Of a stretch of 64,000 nt of DNA, positions 1-8,435 are shown piece by piece. Location of the stretch: contig JAVJPW010000007.1 of the NCBI GenBank assembly GCA_040217575.1, positions 124,001 through 188,000 on the forward strand, written 5' to 3'. Source of the DNA: Pacificispira sp040217575 (lineage in GTDB: Bacteria; Pseudomonadota; Alphaproteobacteria; UBA8366; Aestuariispiraceae). How positions within the stretch are numbered: the stretch's first letter is position 1; every line of letters starts with the position of its first letter. A program made the position numbers and the translations under genes. The notes beneath the pieces are model-generated. The model saw nothing but the letters and a program-made list of their open reading frames with translations. It searched no databases and was not told where the DNA came from.

Positions 1-944
1 GTAATCGCGGACACCCGAAAAACCGGAAAGGGTTCCACCGAATTGTAGTACCCGGTGTGATCGCCATAGGGTCCCTCGTCCCCATATTCGTCCAGCATGA
101 CATGGCCTTCGATGACGATCTCCGCCTCAGCCGGAACCTTCAGCGGCACCGTCTTGCAGTCGACCAGATCCACCTTTTTCCCGCGTAGAAGACCTGCGAA
201 CTGATATTCCGACAGCGTGTCCGGTACCGGTGTCACCGCAGCCAGGATCGTCCCCGGGTCGGCGCCCAACACGGCAGCCGCCGGAAGGGGTTCCGGGCGC
301 ACGGATTTCCAGCGGGCATAATGTTGCGCGCCGCCGCGATGCTTCAACCAGCGCATCAGCGTCGTGTCGCGTCCCGTCACCTGCATGCGATAGATGCCCA
401 GGTTGAAATTGTCCGTCCGGTCGCCTTTCGGATTGGGCCCTTGCGTCACCACCAGCGGCCAGGTGATCAGGGGCGCGGGTTCCCCCGGCCAACAAGTCTG
501 GACCGGCAGGCGCGCAAGATCGATATCGCTGCCTTCCAGCACAACGTCCTGTACCGGTGCGCGGGAAACCGTTCTGGGTTTCATCGCCAGGACCTGCTTC
601 ACCAGCGGCAGCATACCCATCGCATCCTTGAAGCCACCGGGCGGTTCCGGCTGGCGCAGGAATGCCAGCGTTTCCCCCACCGCACGCAATTCTTCCGGCG
701 TCCGGTCCATACCCCAGGCGACGCGTTCGACCGACCCGAACAGATTAACCAGCACAGGCATATCCGCCGGCTTACCGTCAGGACCTGTCGGGTTTTCGAA
801 CAAAACCGCCGGCCCGCGATCCTTTAACAGCCGGGTCTGGATTTCGGTCATTTCTAGGACCGTCGAAACCGGTCTGGAAACACGGTGCAAGCGACCGCGG
901 CTTTCCAGAAGGTCGATGAAATCACGCAGGGACTTGAAAGGCAT
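1..944 (-). CDS. ubiD: UbiD 4-hydroxy-3-polyprenylbenzoate decarboxylase (3' end outside window)
   Basis: Prenyl-FMN-dependent decarboxylase of ubiquinone synthesis, removing the carboxyl group from the polyprenylated hydroxybenzoate. The first 314 residues are visible and run off the left edge. They open with MPFKSLRDFIDLLESRGRL and carry family blocks in order: NLGIYRMQ, RWLKHRGGAQHY, LGADPGTILAAVTPVP, LSEYQFAGLLRG and EGPYGDHTGYYNSVEPFPVF, the last being the conserved active-site region. Colinearity with the E. coli enzyme fixes the ATG at 944. Its neighbour 1048-1995 reads the same way, about 100 bases upstream, but has no link to quinone synthesis. Nothing in the visible part looks broken. 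Confidence 0.95.
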   Translation of the reverse strand, partial: MPFKSLRDFIDLLESRGRLHRVSRPVSTVLEMTEIQTRLLKDRGPAVLFENPTGPDGKPADMPVLVNLFGSVERVAWGMDRTPEELRAVGETLAFLRQPEPPGGFKDAMGMLPLVKQVLAMKPRTVSRAPVQDVVLEGSDIDLARLPVQTCWPGEPAPLITWPLVVTQGPNPKGDRTDNFNLGIYRMQVTGRDTTLMRWLKHRGGAQHYARWKSVRPEPLPAAAVLGADPGTILAAVTPVPDTLSEYQFAGLLRGKKVDLVDCKTVPLKVPAEAEIVIEGHVMLDEYGDEGPYGDHTGYYNSVEPFPVFRVSAI

Positions 945-1047
945 ACGTAAATGGCTCCGAATTTCCCAAGGAGACTTTAGGGCCAATTCGGACTAGTCAA
1001 GCCAATTGCCTGCGCGACATTTTGCGCTCAATCGTCGACCCAGCGAT

Positions 1048-1995
1048 TTACTGGCTCAAACCACCAAGCGGTGCAAGATCGCCGCTTTCGATGCCGTCAC
1101 GCATAATCTCGACCTGCCGCAAAGCTTCTATCTGCTGCTCAGTCATCAGCGTGTAGGCAGAATACATTTGCCTTTGGTCGTCATAAACGCGGCGCAAGAA
1201 CTCCACACCCGGGTTTCTGGTATTTTCTATTGATTCCGCAGCTTGCTCCAAGCCGACAATCAACGAACAGGACATATGATACTGGATTGCGTCGGCGACA
1301 GCCCGTTGAACGGTATAGTCCAAACGATCGACATTCGATGATCTGACACCAGGCGGCACGTGGTTTCTCCTGTTCAATTCAATCTGACCCAGGATTTCGT
1401 CCCTTCTTGCCTGTATACCCTGCGTGATAACCTGGATTGTCTGATTGGACAGATAATTCTCATTATACTGTCCCTGCACACCTGACAGAATCGCAGCAAA
1501 TCCGGACAAGGCGCGAACCGTATCTACCGCCGTAAATATCGATCCAAGCCCTGCAGAAAGCGTGGTTGTGCCGCCCAGCAGCATGTTCCATCGGGTTGTC
1601 TCTGCCTTTAGGTTATTCATGTAAATTGAGCAGACTTGGTTTGATGCAGCGATCACACGATCCTGCACCATGTTTCGGCGATGAATGTAGATGGGGTCGT
1701 CAGGTCTATCCCGATCAAAATTCATCATCGCACCTTCGAGGGCCAGCAGATGGTCATCATCGTCCGAAAGTGTGCCAAAGCTGTTGCTCCCATTCGTAAG
1801 AACAGCAAGCAAATCGACCCTCTCAATTTCATCAGGTGATGCGATCGGGTCCACGCCAAATGTTTCATCGGCCGTCCCAAAGGCCTCACACGCAGAAAGC
1901 ATTCCAACTAAAAATGCTCCGTAAGCAATCACTCTGAAAAAGTGAAATGATCGCTCTAAAAGCCGATCAAAATTACACCCATTATTGATGTTCAT
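1048..1995 (-). CDS. predicted outer-membrane lipoprotein, unknown function
   Basis: About 315 residues, not recognised as a named family. A hydrophobic N-terminus ends in a lipobox (LSAC, Cys near residue 36), so it should be exported and lipidated. The rest is soluble and largely helical, with a Gln/Arg-rich middle. The ATG at 1995 is preferred over 2007 because GGAGGGGG lies a few bases before it. Base composition is clearly richer in A+T than the genes on either side, and the upstream spacer (about 2010-2080) is very A+T rich. That contrast suggests a separate origin, possibly transfer. The lipoprotein call is solid; any function would be a guess. Confidence 0.75.
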   Translation of the reverse strand: MNINNGCNFDRLLERSFHFFRVIAYGAFLVGMLSACEAFGTADETFGVDPIASPDEIERVDLLAVLTNGSNSFGTLSDDDDHLLALEGAMMNFDRDRPDDPIYIHRRNMVQDRVIAASNQVCSIYMNNLKAETTRWNMLLGGTTTLSAGLGSIFTAVDTVRALSGFAAILSGVQGQYNENYLSNQTIQVITQGIQARRDEILGQIELNRRNHVPPGVRSSNVDRLDYTVQRAVADAIQYHMSCSLIVGLEQAAESIENTRNPGVEFLRRVYDDQRQMYSAYTLMTEQQIEALRQVEIMRDGIESGDLAPLGGLSQ

Positions 1996-2138
1996 ATCCC
2001 CCTCCATACGTTCTCTACGAGTATTATTGCATAAGTTTGTAATTTTTCCATTTTAATTAGATTTTTCGTAAAGACGGTTGAGAGCGATTGTGCACTGTGC
2101 AAAAAAGGGGCGGCTGACGCAGCTTGGATTTGAATAAT

Positions 2139-2513
2139 ATGTCCTCTCAATACTGGGTCGTTGGCGGGATCTATACCGACACGAGCTTCACAAAAATCGT
2201 TGGCGGCGGGGAACCGTCGCGCCTGGGTCCGTTCGCGGATTATGCCCAGGCGAAAGCCGTTTGGCGTGCGAAGGCCATGGAAACGGTGGACGACGCCCAT
2301 GCGCGGTTTTCCATCGAAAAGGACAGCCACGCGGAATATTGGGTCATTGGCGGAATCTATACCAACACGGACTTCCTAACGCTCGCCGACGGGGGGGAGG
2401 AAGTGCGATCCGGTCCGTTCGACACCTATGAAAGCGCACAGGCGGAATGGAAGGCGCGGTCCATGGCGGCCATCGATGACGCCTACGCACGATTTCGCAT
2501 AGAAAAGCTTTGA
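2139..2513 (+). CDS. DUF4170 family protein, tandem duplicated domain
   Basis: A 124-residue cytoplasmic protein made of two copies of one domain. Copy one begins QYWVVGGIYTDTSF and ends DDAHARFSIEK. Copy two begins EYWVIGGIYTNTDF and ends DDAYARFRIEK. DUF4170 proteins are usually single-domain alphaproteobacterial proteins of unknown function, so the internal duplication is unusual. The ATG at 2139 is chosen because it directly precedes the first repeat; an in-frame TTG at 2124 is possible. The TGA stop overlaps the TTG start of the next gene, implying translational coupling. Confidence 0.85.
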   Translation: MSSQYWVVGGIYTDTSFTKIVGGGEPSRLGPFADYAQAKAVWRAKAMETVDDAHARFSIEKDSHAEYWVIGGIYTNTDFLTLADGGEEVRSGPFDTYESAQAEWKARSMAAIDDAYARFRIEKL

Positions 2514-3247
2514 CCCACAACGACACGGCCCGTCTTGCCCGCGCGCGGGGCTACCCCTATGCCTGCCCTGCGGAAAGCTACCTTTGGAAGGACGGCGCCA
2601 CCCTGCCCTTCGACGCCAATGACCGCGCCGGACGAACGCCCGTCCTGGCATTCGGATCCAACCGATCACCCGAACGGCTGCAACAGAAATTCGGTCACCT
2701 GGGCAGCCACGCAATTCCGGTGGAACGCGCATGGCTTCGCGACTTTGACGTCGTCTATGCCGCCCATATCACGACCTATGGCGCGGTACCGGCCATGTTG
2801 CAGCATCAGTCGGGCGTCACCGTCGAAATTTCCGTGACCTGGCTGGATGATGACCAGTTGACCGTCATGCATGCCAGCGAGATGGCGGTTGCGAACTACG
2901 CCTATGCCCGGCTGGACAATGTTGAACTGCGTCTGGACGGCGGCGGGACAGCGGACGAGGCATTGTGTTATGTCGGCGCCCGCGGTCATCTGCCAACGCC
3001 GCAGGCGGCGGCACACCCGCTGGCCGCCGTGCGCGCGACCGGGCGCAATTCCCCGGCCTTCGACACGCCCACGATGCTGGAAGCCATCCGCCACCGTCTC
3101 GCCCGGGACCAGGACCCTGATGCATTCGTCCTTAGAATGATCGACGATCACGTCTATCGGTCCGAAATAACGGCTGCGATATCAAACGATGCGGTGCCGT
3201 TTTCCTATCCGGCGACCATTCTGGAGGGCCGTATCCTGAATCTGTAA
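2510..3247 (+). CDS. conserved hypothetical protein, possibly gamma-glutamylcyclotransferase-like
   Basis: A 245-residue soluble protein whose TTG start overlaps the DUF4170 stop (TTGA), so the two are probably co-translated. I do not recognise it firmly. The segment VLAFGSNRSPERL resembles the glycine-containing substrate loop of gamma-glutamylcyclotransferase-fold proteins, and YGAVPAML with VTVEISVTWL could be strands of that fold; this is inference from short motifs only. No signal peptide or membrane segment is seen. Codon use matches its neighbours. Confidence 0.7.
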   Translation: MTHNDTARLARARGYPYACPAESYLWKDGATLPFDANDRAGRTPVLAFGSNRSPERLQQKFGHLGSHAIPVERAWLRDFDVVYAAHITTYGAVPAMLQHQSGVTVEISVTWLDDDQLTVMHASEMAVANYAYARLDNVELRLDGGGTADEALCYVGARGHLPTPQAAAHPLAAVRATGRNSPAFDTPTMLEAIRHRLARDQDPDAFVLRMIDDHVYRSEITAAISNDAVPFSYPATILEGRILNL

Positions 3248-3315
3248 ATTTCTGTTCGGATTCATCGACTTGCACCTATCGCGCCGCACACGAAGCGGAT
3301 AAGCTTGACCCTATC

Positions 3316-4851
3316 ATGCACGGAGCATCCGACCTTACCGGTATCGCAATCGTCGCCGTCGCCGCGGTTTTATGCGGCATGGCGATGGTGCGCATGCGCC
3401 AACCCGCAATCATCGGGTATATCTTTGCAGGCATCCTGCTGGGGCCAAGCGGCCTTTCGCTGGTGGAAAACAGGGAATCCATCGACCTTCTGGCGCAGTT
3501 GGGCGTCATCATGCTGCTTTACTTCATCGGCATGGAGCTCAGCCTGCGCAGTTTCCGCACGATCTGGAAAGTGGCCATCCTGTCCACGATGGCCCAGATC
3601 GGGCTTTCGGTCGGCGCATTATATGTACTGGGCGGAATGTTCGAATGGCCGCGGGAATGGGCCATATTCTTCGGGTTTTGCCTTGCCCTTTCATCAACAG
3701 CGGTCGCGGTCAAGGTGCTGGAAGATACGGGGGAACTCCGTTCCTCCGTCGGGCGGCTGGCGATCGGCATTCTGATTGCCCAGGATCTTGCGGTCGCGCC
3801 GATGCTGGTCGTGATTTCCAATATGTCCGCCCAGAACGAGGATGGCCTGGTCCATATGATCCTTGAGGTGGGTCTGTCGATCGGCATTCTGATCACGATC
3901 ATCCTGTTCCTGACGCGGCGGTCGAAGGTAAATCTGCCGTTCCATCAAATCATCAGCCCGAGTGCCGACCTGAAACCGTTGGCCGCCCTGGCCGTCTGCT
4001 TCGGCATGGCCACGATCGCCGGTGTCATCGGCCTGTCACCTGCGTTCGGCGCATTCCTGGCCGGGCTGATCGTCGGCAACAGCGCACAGCGACAGGAAGT
4101 CCACGAAAACGCCGGACCGATCCAGGCGATCCTGATGATGGTTTTCTTCCTGTCCATCGGGCTTTTGATCGACCTGCAGTTCGTCCTGGATAATATCGGG
4201 CTTCTGTTGGGACTTCTGGCATTCGTCGCAATATTCAAGACCGCGCTGAACGTCCTTATTTTGCGGCTGCAGGGCCAGAATTGGCAGACGGCGTTCTCTG
4301 TCTCCCTGGTTATCGGGCAGATGGGGGAATTTTCCTTTGTCATGGCGGCCGTCGCGGCATCGACCGCGGTCATCAACGACGAAATCCACAAGATGATTGT
4401 GGCGCTGACCGTTCTGTCTCTGATGTCCAGTCCGCTGATGTTCGACATGAACAAACGTATCCGCCACCGCGCGGCCGGGCATATCTCAAGTGTCGGGGGG
4501 TTGTTCAGATTTGCGTATTTCCGCGAATGGCAGATCACAAAACGCATCTCGCGGGGGATGTTCGCCCTGGCTTTCCGGGTCGCCACGTGGGCCCAGATCC
4601 GGGTTGATCGGATGCGCCAGCACGCCAAGAAAAAGATGGAGGAGACGGCCCTTCGAAAGAAAATTGCGGGCCCTGTAGACGAAAACGCGCCGCCACCGAA
4701 GGATGCCGCGATGGACGAGACACTGCCCAAGGAACGAAAGGCCCCGGACGTAGAAGTCAAAAAGGCCAAGGCCGCAAAGGCAAAGGCGGCCGACGCAACG
4801 GTACCCGCCAAAAAACCCAATACTCAACCGGCGCCCGATGCCGAATCTTGA
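3316..4851 (+). CDS. CPA2-family monovalent cation:proton antiporter (KefB/YbaL-like)
   Basis: A 511-residue inner-membrane antiporter, probably exchanging K+ or Na+ for H+. Residues 1-375 hold about 12 hydrophobic segments with CPA2 blocks such as QPAIIGYIFAGILLGPSG, YFIGMEL, ALSSTAVAVKVL and ILIAQDLAVAPMLV (the conserved acidic residue of the exchange site). After the membrane part there is a charged region and then a Lys/Ala-rich tail (about 465-511) containing repeated KAKAA units. No Rossmann RCK/TrkA-N domain is present, unlike KefB and YbaL, so regulation must differ. The last 14 bases overlap rnhB. Confidence 0.88.
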   Translation: MHGASDLTGIAIVAVAAVLCGMAMVRMRQPAIIGYIFAGILLGPSGLSLVENRESIDLLAQLGVIMLLYFIGMELSLRSFRTIWKVAILSTMAQIGLSVGALYVLGGMFEWPREWAIFFGFCLALSSTAVAVKVLEDTGELRSSVGRLAIGILIAQDLAVAPMLVVISNMSAQNEDGLVHMILEVGLSIGILITIILFLTRRSKVNLPFHQIISPSADLKPLAALAVCFGMATIAGVIGLSPAFGAFLAGLIVGNSAQRQEVHENAGPIQAILMMVFFLSIGLLIDLQFVLDNIGLLLGLLAFVAIFKTALNVLILRLQGQNWQTAFSVSLVIGQMGEFSFVMAAVAASTAVINDEIHKMIVALTVLSLMSSPLMFDMNKRIRHRAAGHISSVGGLFRFAYFREWQITKRISRGMFALAFRVATWAQIRVDRMRQHAKKKMEETALRKKIAGPVDENAPPPKDAAMDETLPKERKAPDVEVKKAKAAKAKAADATVPAKKPNTQPAPDAES

Positions 4852-5479
4852 GTTCGAACATGCAATGGCCGCCGAATTGGGCAGTTCCGCCGTCGCCGGC
4901 GTGGATGAGGTCGGGCGCGGCCCCTGGGCCGGCCCCGTCGTCGCCTGCGCCGTTCTGTTACCGGATGTGACGGCCCCCGACGGCGGCCTTACCGCCCAGC
5001 TGTTCGACATGCTGGACGATTCCAAGCGCCTGTCCGAAGCCCGGCGCGAAACGCTGGAAAAGGCGCTGAAGGACCACGTCGCCTTCGGATTCGGGGAGGC
5101 GACGGTGGATGAAATCGACAGGCTGAACATTCTACAGGCCAGTCTGCTTGCAATGCGCCGGGCCGTTGCGGCCCTTCCCAGGCCGGCGGCGGGCGCCCTG
5201 GTCGACGGCAACCGGGACCCTGGCCTGGGCATCCCGACCGGCCTGATCGTCAAAGGGGACAGCCGGTCCGCCAGCGTTGCGGCTGCATCCATTCTGGCGA
5301 AGGTTCGCCGCGACCGGTTGATGTGCGCATTGGATAGGGAATTCCCGGAATACGCCTGGGCCCAAAACAAGGGCTATGGAACGAAGGCGCATCAGCAGGG
5401 TCTGGCAGAGGTCGGCATCTGCGAACATCACCGAAAGAGCTTCGCCCCCATCCGCACGCATCTGGACCGCGCAGGCTAG
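4838..5479 (+). CDS. rnhB: ribonuclease HII
   Basis: A 213-residue endonuclease that cleaves the RNA strand of RNA-DNA hybrids and starts removal of single ribonucleotides from DNA. The signature GVDEVGRGPWAGPVV (metal-binding Asp23-Glu24) is near the N-terminus. DDSKRLSEARRE and GDSRSASVAAASILAKV are the other catalytic blocks, and the C-terminal HRKSFAP is typical. The start lies inside the preceding antiporter gene. The stop overlaps by 4 bases the end of the convergent small gene at 5476. Confidence 0.96.
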   Translation: MPNLEFEHAMAAELGSSAVAGVDEVGRGPWAGPVVACAVLLPDVTAPDGGLTAQLFDMLDDSKRLSEARRETLEKALKDHVAFGFGEATVDEIDRLNILQASLLAMRRAVAALPRPAAGALVDGNRDPGLGIPTGLIVKGDSRSASVAAASILAKVRRDRLMCALDREFPEYAWAQNKGYGTKAHQQGLAEVGICEHHRKSFAPIRTHLDRAG

Positions 5480-5847
5480 TCGCGGCCCAACCAGGCCCGT
5501 GCACTGTCCATGTCACAGAACAGGGAAAACTCGATCCCGACATTGAACGCCTCCCCATAGGCCGCAAGGAGCCTGATCAATGTCTTGTTCGACGGGTCAC
5601 TGACAACGACCGCAGATCGGGGATTGGCGCCGCGCCTTTCCACATGTTTTCCCGCCGTGTCGACAATCCGTTGAATTTCCGTCGCATTGACCGCCGACAG
5701 GCTGACGCCCCGCGCATCCCAAAGCGCAAAAGGCGCCGGGCAATCGCCAAATGCCCGATCAATCGCCGCTATCACATCCGCGGTACAAACCGGATTGGAT
5801 GCGTTGAAACGGATCAAACCGTCTTCGTATTTTATTTCTATTGGCAC
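5476..5847 (-). CDS. small STAS/SpoIIAA-like protein
   Basis: About 123 residues with the pattern of alphaproteobacterial STAS/SEC14-like proteins: N-terminal PIEIKYEDGLIRF strand pair, central PFALWDARGV, and C-terminal FSLFCDMDSARAWLG. Function is unknown; relatives occur as single small domains that may bind partners or lipids. The GTG at 5847 is chosen because GGGTGGGA sits just upstream and homologous proteins begin there; ATGs at 5895 and 5907 would add a poorly conserved extension. It converges on rnhB and shares the spacer upstream with ccrM. Confidence 0.7.
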   Translation of the reverse strand: MPIEIKYEDGLIRFNASNPVCTADVIAAIDRAFGDCPAPFALWDARGVSLSAVNATEIQRIVDTAGKHVERRGANPRSAVVVSDPSNKTLIRLLAAYGEAFNVGIEFSLFCDMDSARAWLGRD

Positions 5848-5954
5848 GATACGGTCCCACCCTTGCCATGCCTCTCCCTCGACGAAGGATATCATTATCG
5901 GCAACAAACCGCTACCGGTGCGCCCCTACATATTGAGTCGCCGGACTGCCACTG

Positions 5955-6134
5955 GACTCTATATATAGAAAAATCTTAAGTGATTCAGATATTTGTTGAC
6001 CAGAATCCCTAGAAGAATCATGATTCGATCACTGGCAACCTCGAAGGCTCATGAAGAATCATGAAGAAACTCCCTCAGAATCAAATTCTGAAAGGGGACT
6101 GTATTGAAGTAATGCGGTCTCTTCCGGAAGAATC
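5955..6134. promoter_or_regulatory. cluster of eight GANTC methylation sites at ccrM
   Basis: GANTC occurs at 5955, 5982, 6003, 6015, 6022, 6056, 6078 and 6130. Six fall within about 100 bases, although random expectation is about one per 256 bases. The sites span the upstream region and first codons of the GANTC methyltransferase itself. In Caulobacter ccrM transcription is known to respond to the methylation state of GANTC sites in its leader. By analogy this block probably senses CcrM activity or replication-fork passage; the link here is inferred. Confidence 0.7.
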
Positions 6135-7143
6135 CATTGATATGATCTTCGCGGACCCCCCTTATAACTTGCAATTGTCCGGTTCTCTTTATCGACCGAA
6201 CAATACAAAGGTGGATGCGGTCGACGACCATTGGGACAAATTCGACGACTTCGATGCCTATGACCGGTTCACCCGCGACTGGCTGGCTGCGGCGCGTCGC
6301 CTTCTGAAGCCGAACGGCACGATCTGGGTGATCGGCAGTTATCACAACATTTTCCGTGTCGGCACCGCGCTTCAGAATATGGGGTTCTGGATCCTGAATG
6401 ACGTCATCTGGGTGAAAACCAACCCGATGCCGAACTTCAAGGGCCGCCGGTTTACAAACGCACACGAGACGATGATCTGGTGTTCGAAGGACCAGAACGC
6501 GCGCTATACCTTCAACTACGAAGCCATGAAGGCCCTGAACGACGACCTTCAGATGCGAAGCGACTGGACCATGCCGATCTGTGCCGGGGCGGAGCGGCTG
6601 AAGGACGAAACCGGCGGAAAGGCGCACCCGACCCAAAAGCCGGAGGCACTGTTGCACCGGGTGATCCTGTCATCCACGGAGCCGGGTCAGGTTGTACTGG
6701 ACCCGTTCCTGGGGTCCGGCACGACCGCCGCTATCGCCAAACGGTTGGGGCGGCGCTGGATCGGAATCGAACGGGAAGAGGATTACCTGAAGGTCGCGCG
6801 GCGCCGCATCGCTGCCGAGCCGGAAGCGACGGATCGCGAAGTAACACAGCACACCACGCCGAAACGCAAGGAACCGCGTGTGCCATTCGGCCTTCTGGTC
6901 GAACGCGGCATGTTAAGCCCCGGCACTGTCCTGATAAGTCCCTGCCGACGCCACACCGCCAAGGTCCGCGCGGATGGCACGATCATCTCGGCCGAACATC
7001 GCGGATCCATCCACCAGGTTGGCGCCGCGGTACAGGGCGCACCGTCGTGTAACGGATGGACCTATTGGCAGGTTAAAAGCGACGAACGTAAGTCCGTCCC
7101 GATCGATGCCTTCCGCCAGCGCGTCCGGGCGGAACTGCACTAA
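6061..7143 (+). CDS. ccrM: CcrM-type adenine-N6 DNA methyltransferase (GANTC)
   Basis: A 360-residue orphan methyltransferase that methylates adenine in GANTC and times cell-cycle genes in alphaproteobacteria. Residues 32-35 are the catalytic DPPY, followed by NLQLSGSLYRPNN and VDAVDDHWDKF, nearly as in Caulobacter CcrM. HPTQKPEALLHRV and DPFLGSGTT (about 210-225) bind S-adenosylmethionine. The C-terminal 90 residues (EPRVPFG, GSIHQVGA, CNGWTYW) form the RAMA DNA-recognition domain. No restriction gene is nearby, as expected for an orphan enzyme. No strong Shine-Dalgarno precedes the ATG. The start region itself contains GANTC sites, suggesting autoregulation. Confidence 0.97.
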   Translation: MKKLPQNQILKGDCIEVMRSLPEESIDMIFADPPYNLQLSGSLYRPNNTKVDAVDDHWDKFDDFDAYDRFTRDWLAAARRLLKPNGTIWVIGSYHNIFRVGTALQNMGFWILNDVIWVKTNPMPNFKGRRFTNAHETMIWCSKDQNARYTFNYEAMKALNDDLQMRSDWTMPICAGAERLKDETGGKAHPTQKPEALLHRVILSSTEPGQVVLDPFLGSGTTAAIAKRLGRRWIGIEREEDYLKVARRRIAAEPEATDREVTQHTTPKRKEPRVPFGLLVERGMLSPGTVLISPCRRHTAKVRADGTIISAEHRGSIHQVGAAVQGAPSCNGWTYWQVKSDERKSVPIDAFRQRVRAELH

Positions 7144-7145
7144 CG

Positions 7146-8165
7146 CTAATCGACGATATCGGGATCGGGTTCGTCCGACCCGTGCATGGGTTCAAACGCC
7201 GCCTGCCAATCCATGACGACCGGGTCACCCGGGTCGATCAGAGCCGCCTGCCGCAATGCGACCCGGATTGCCGTTCTTTCCGCCCGTGAGAAGCTGGCCG
7301 GGTCCGGTGGACCAATGAACGCAGCGCGCGCCGTCTCCACGCCTTCCTTCGCCTGTATCAGGTCGCTCGCTCCGAATTCTTTCAGCATGGACTGAAACGT
7401 GTCGTAAGCATCCCTGTCAAAGAACGGCTTTACGTCCCCATCATGGGTCAGGATCGGGTGCGGCGGGGAAAGCTGAAGGCAGGGCAGCCAGCCGTCCGGA
7501 ATTGGGACATTCGCAGAATGGGTGCGACCGGATGCAAGGTAGTTCGGCAGGATATGGGTGTGGGGGCCGTGCGGGGTGGCCGCATCCGACGACGGAATTG
7601 GAAGATAGACCTCCACCCGCCCCAACGGACAATCGAAGACACGGTGCGGACTTGCTTCCTGCAACAGGCTGAAGGCTGCATGCCCCTGCTGACCGCCCCC
7701 CAGAATGTCGACCCTTTCGAATGAACGAAGGCGTGCAATCAGTTCCGGATCCCCGGTGCGCACCATTGCCGTTACGGTCCGCAGCCCCAGGCCCAGGTCA
7801 AAAAGAACATCACCGGCATCAACCGGCCTAAGTGCACCGCTATCGACACCGACTTCACGCAGCCCCGGACCCGGTGCCGGCGGGTACGCGCCATCTGGCA
7901 GACAGAACGCAATACCGTTCAGCCAGTAATCCCGGCGCTTCGACAGGAATTCATAGGGCAGCATCCGAACGTCGCCGGACAAGTCGATGCGGCACGCCCC
8001 CCGGTCTGTGACAATGGTGCCCCCGCCTTCCGTCGTTTCGATGGTGGCTTCTTCGCCCTCTTCACGGCTGAACTCCGCGATCGCGCCAAACACGGCAACG
8101 GACCACGTCGCCCCCGCATCCCGCAGGTAGCGGTGAACAACGGCTGTTTCCGGCCTGTCGGTCAT
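7146..8165 (-). CDS. conserved hypothetical protein divergent from the thiamin operon
   Basis: A 339-residue soluble protein that I cannot assign. It has no signal peptide or clear catalytic motif; noticeable stretches are RMLPYEFLSKRRDYWLNG, VDILGGGQQGHAAFSLL and PHTHILPNYLASGRTHS. The frame stays open upstream to 8366, but the ATG at 8165 is preferred because TAGGAGA lies 8 bases before it and the extra 67 codons would run through the opposing TPP riboswitch. Its 3' end is 2 bases from the ccrM stop. Shared promoter space with the thiamin operon may be coincidental. Confidence 0.75.
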   Translation of the reverse strand: MTDRPETAVVHRYLRDAGATWSVAVFGAIAEFSREEGEEATIETTEGGGTIVTDRGACRIDLSGDVRMLPYEFLSKRRDYWLNGIAFCLPDGAYPPAPGPGLREVGVDSGALRPVDAGDVLFDLGLGLRTVTAMVRTGDPELIARLRSFERVDILGGGQQGHAAFSLLQEASPHRVFDCPLGRVEVYLPIPSSDAATPHGPHTHILPNYLASGRTHSANVPIPDGWLPCLQLSPPHPILTHDGDVKPFFDRDAYDTFQSMLKEFGASDLIQAKEGVETARAAFIGPPDPASFSRAERTAIRVALRQAALIDPGDPVVMDWQAAFEPMHGSDEPDPDIVD

Positions 8166-8242
8166 GGTGACATCTCCTACCCCAGTCTGTTGAAAGTGTA
8201 CCGGGTTGACCTGTCTATGGGAATGCGTAGTGTCGATGGGCA

Positions 8243-8350
8243 TCTCCTCGGGGTGCCTCGATCGCGTCACGTGACGCGAGTGAGGCTGAGAGGCGGTTTT
8301 CCGCCGACCCGTGGAACCTGAACCGGTTCGCACCGGCGGAGGGAAGGAGA
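8243..8350 (+). promoter_or_regulatory. TPP riboswitch (THI element)
   Basis: The THI-box core is clear: CTGAGAGG at 8286-8293, ACCC at 8307, GAACCTGA at 8314-8321 and GGCGGAGGGA at 8335-8344. TCTCC (8243) and GGAGA (8346) close helix P1. Downstream, CTCTCCT at 8392-8398 is exactly complementary to the P1 3' strand (8345-8351), and its TCCT could also pair with AGGA before the thiM start. This suggests a translational switch: bound thiamin diphosphate closes P1 and frees the pyrimidine tract to mask the ribosome site. The aptamer is certain; the switching mechanism is inferred. Confidence 0.96.
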
Positions 8351-8435
8351 GACTTGATCGGAACACCGAAAAAATCCTCTCACACTTCCCGCTCTCCTGC
8401 CGGATCGCATCGCGAACCCGATTGGATTGAGGAAC

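Noticed and set aside
8166..8366. N-terminal extension of the unknown gene at 7146
   Set aside because: It would translate through the opposite-strand TPP riboswitch, is low complexity, and a better Shine-Dalgarno precedes ATG 8165.
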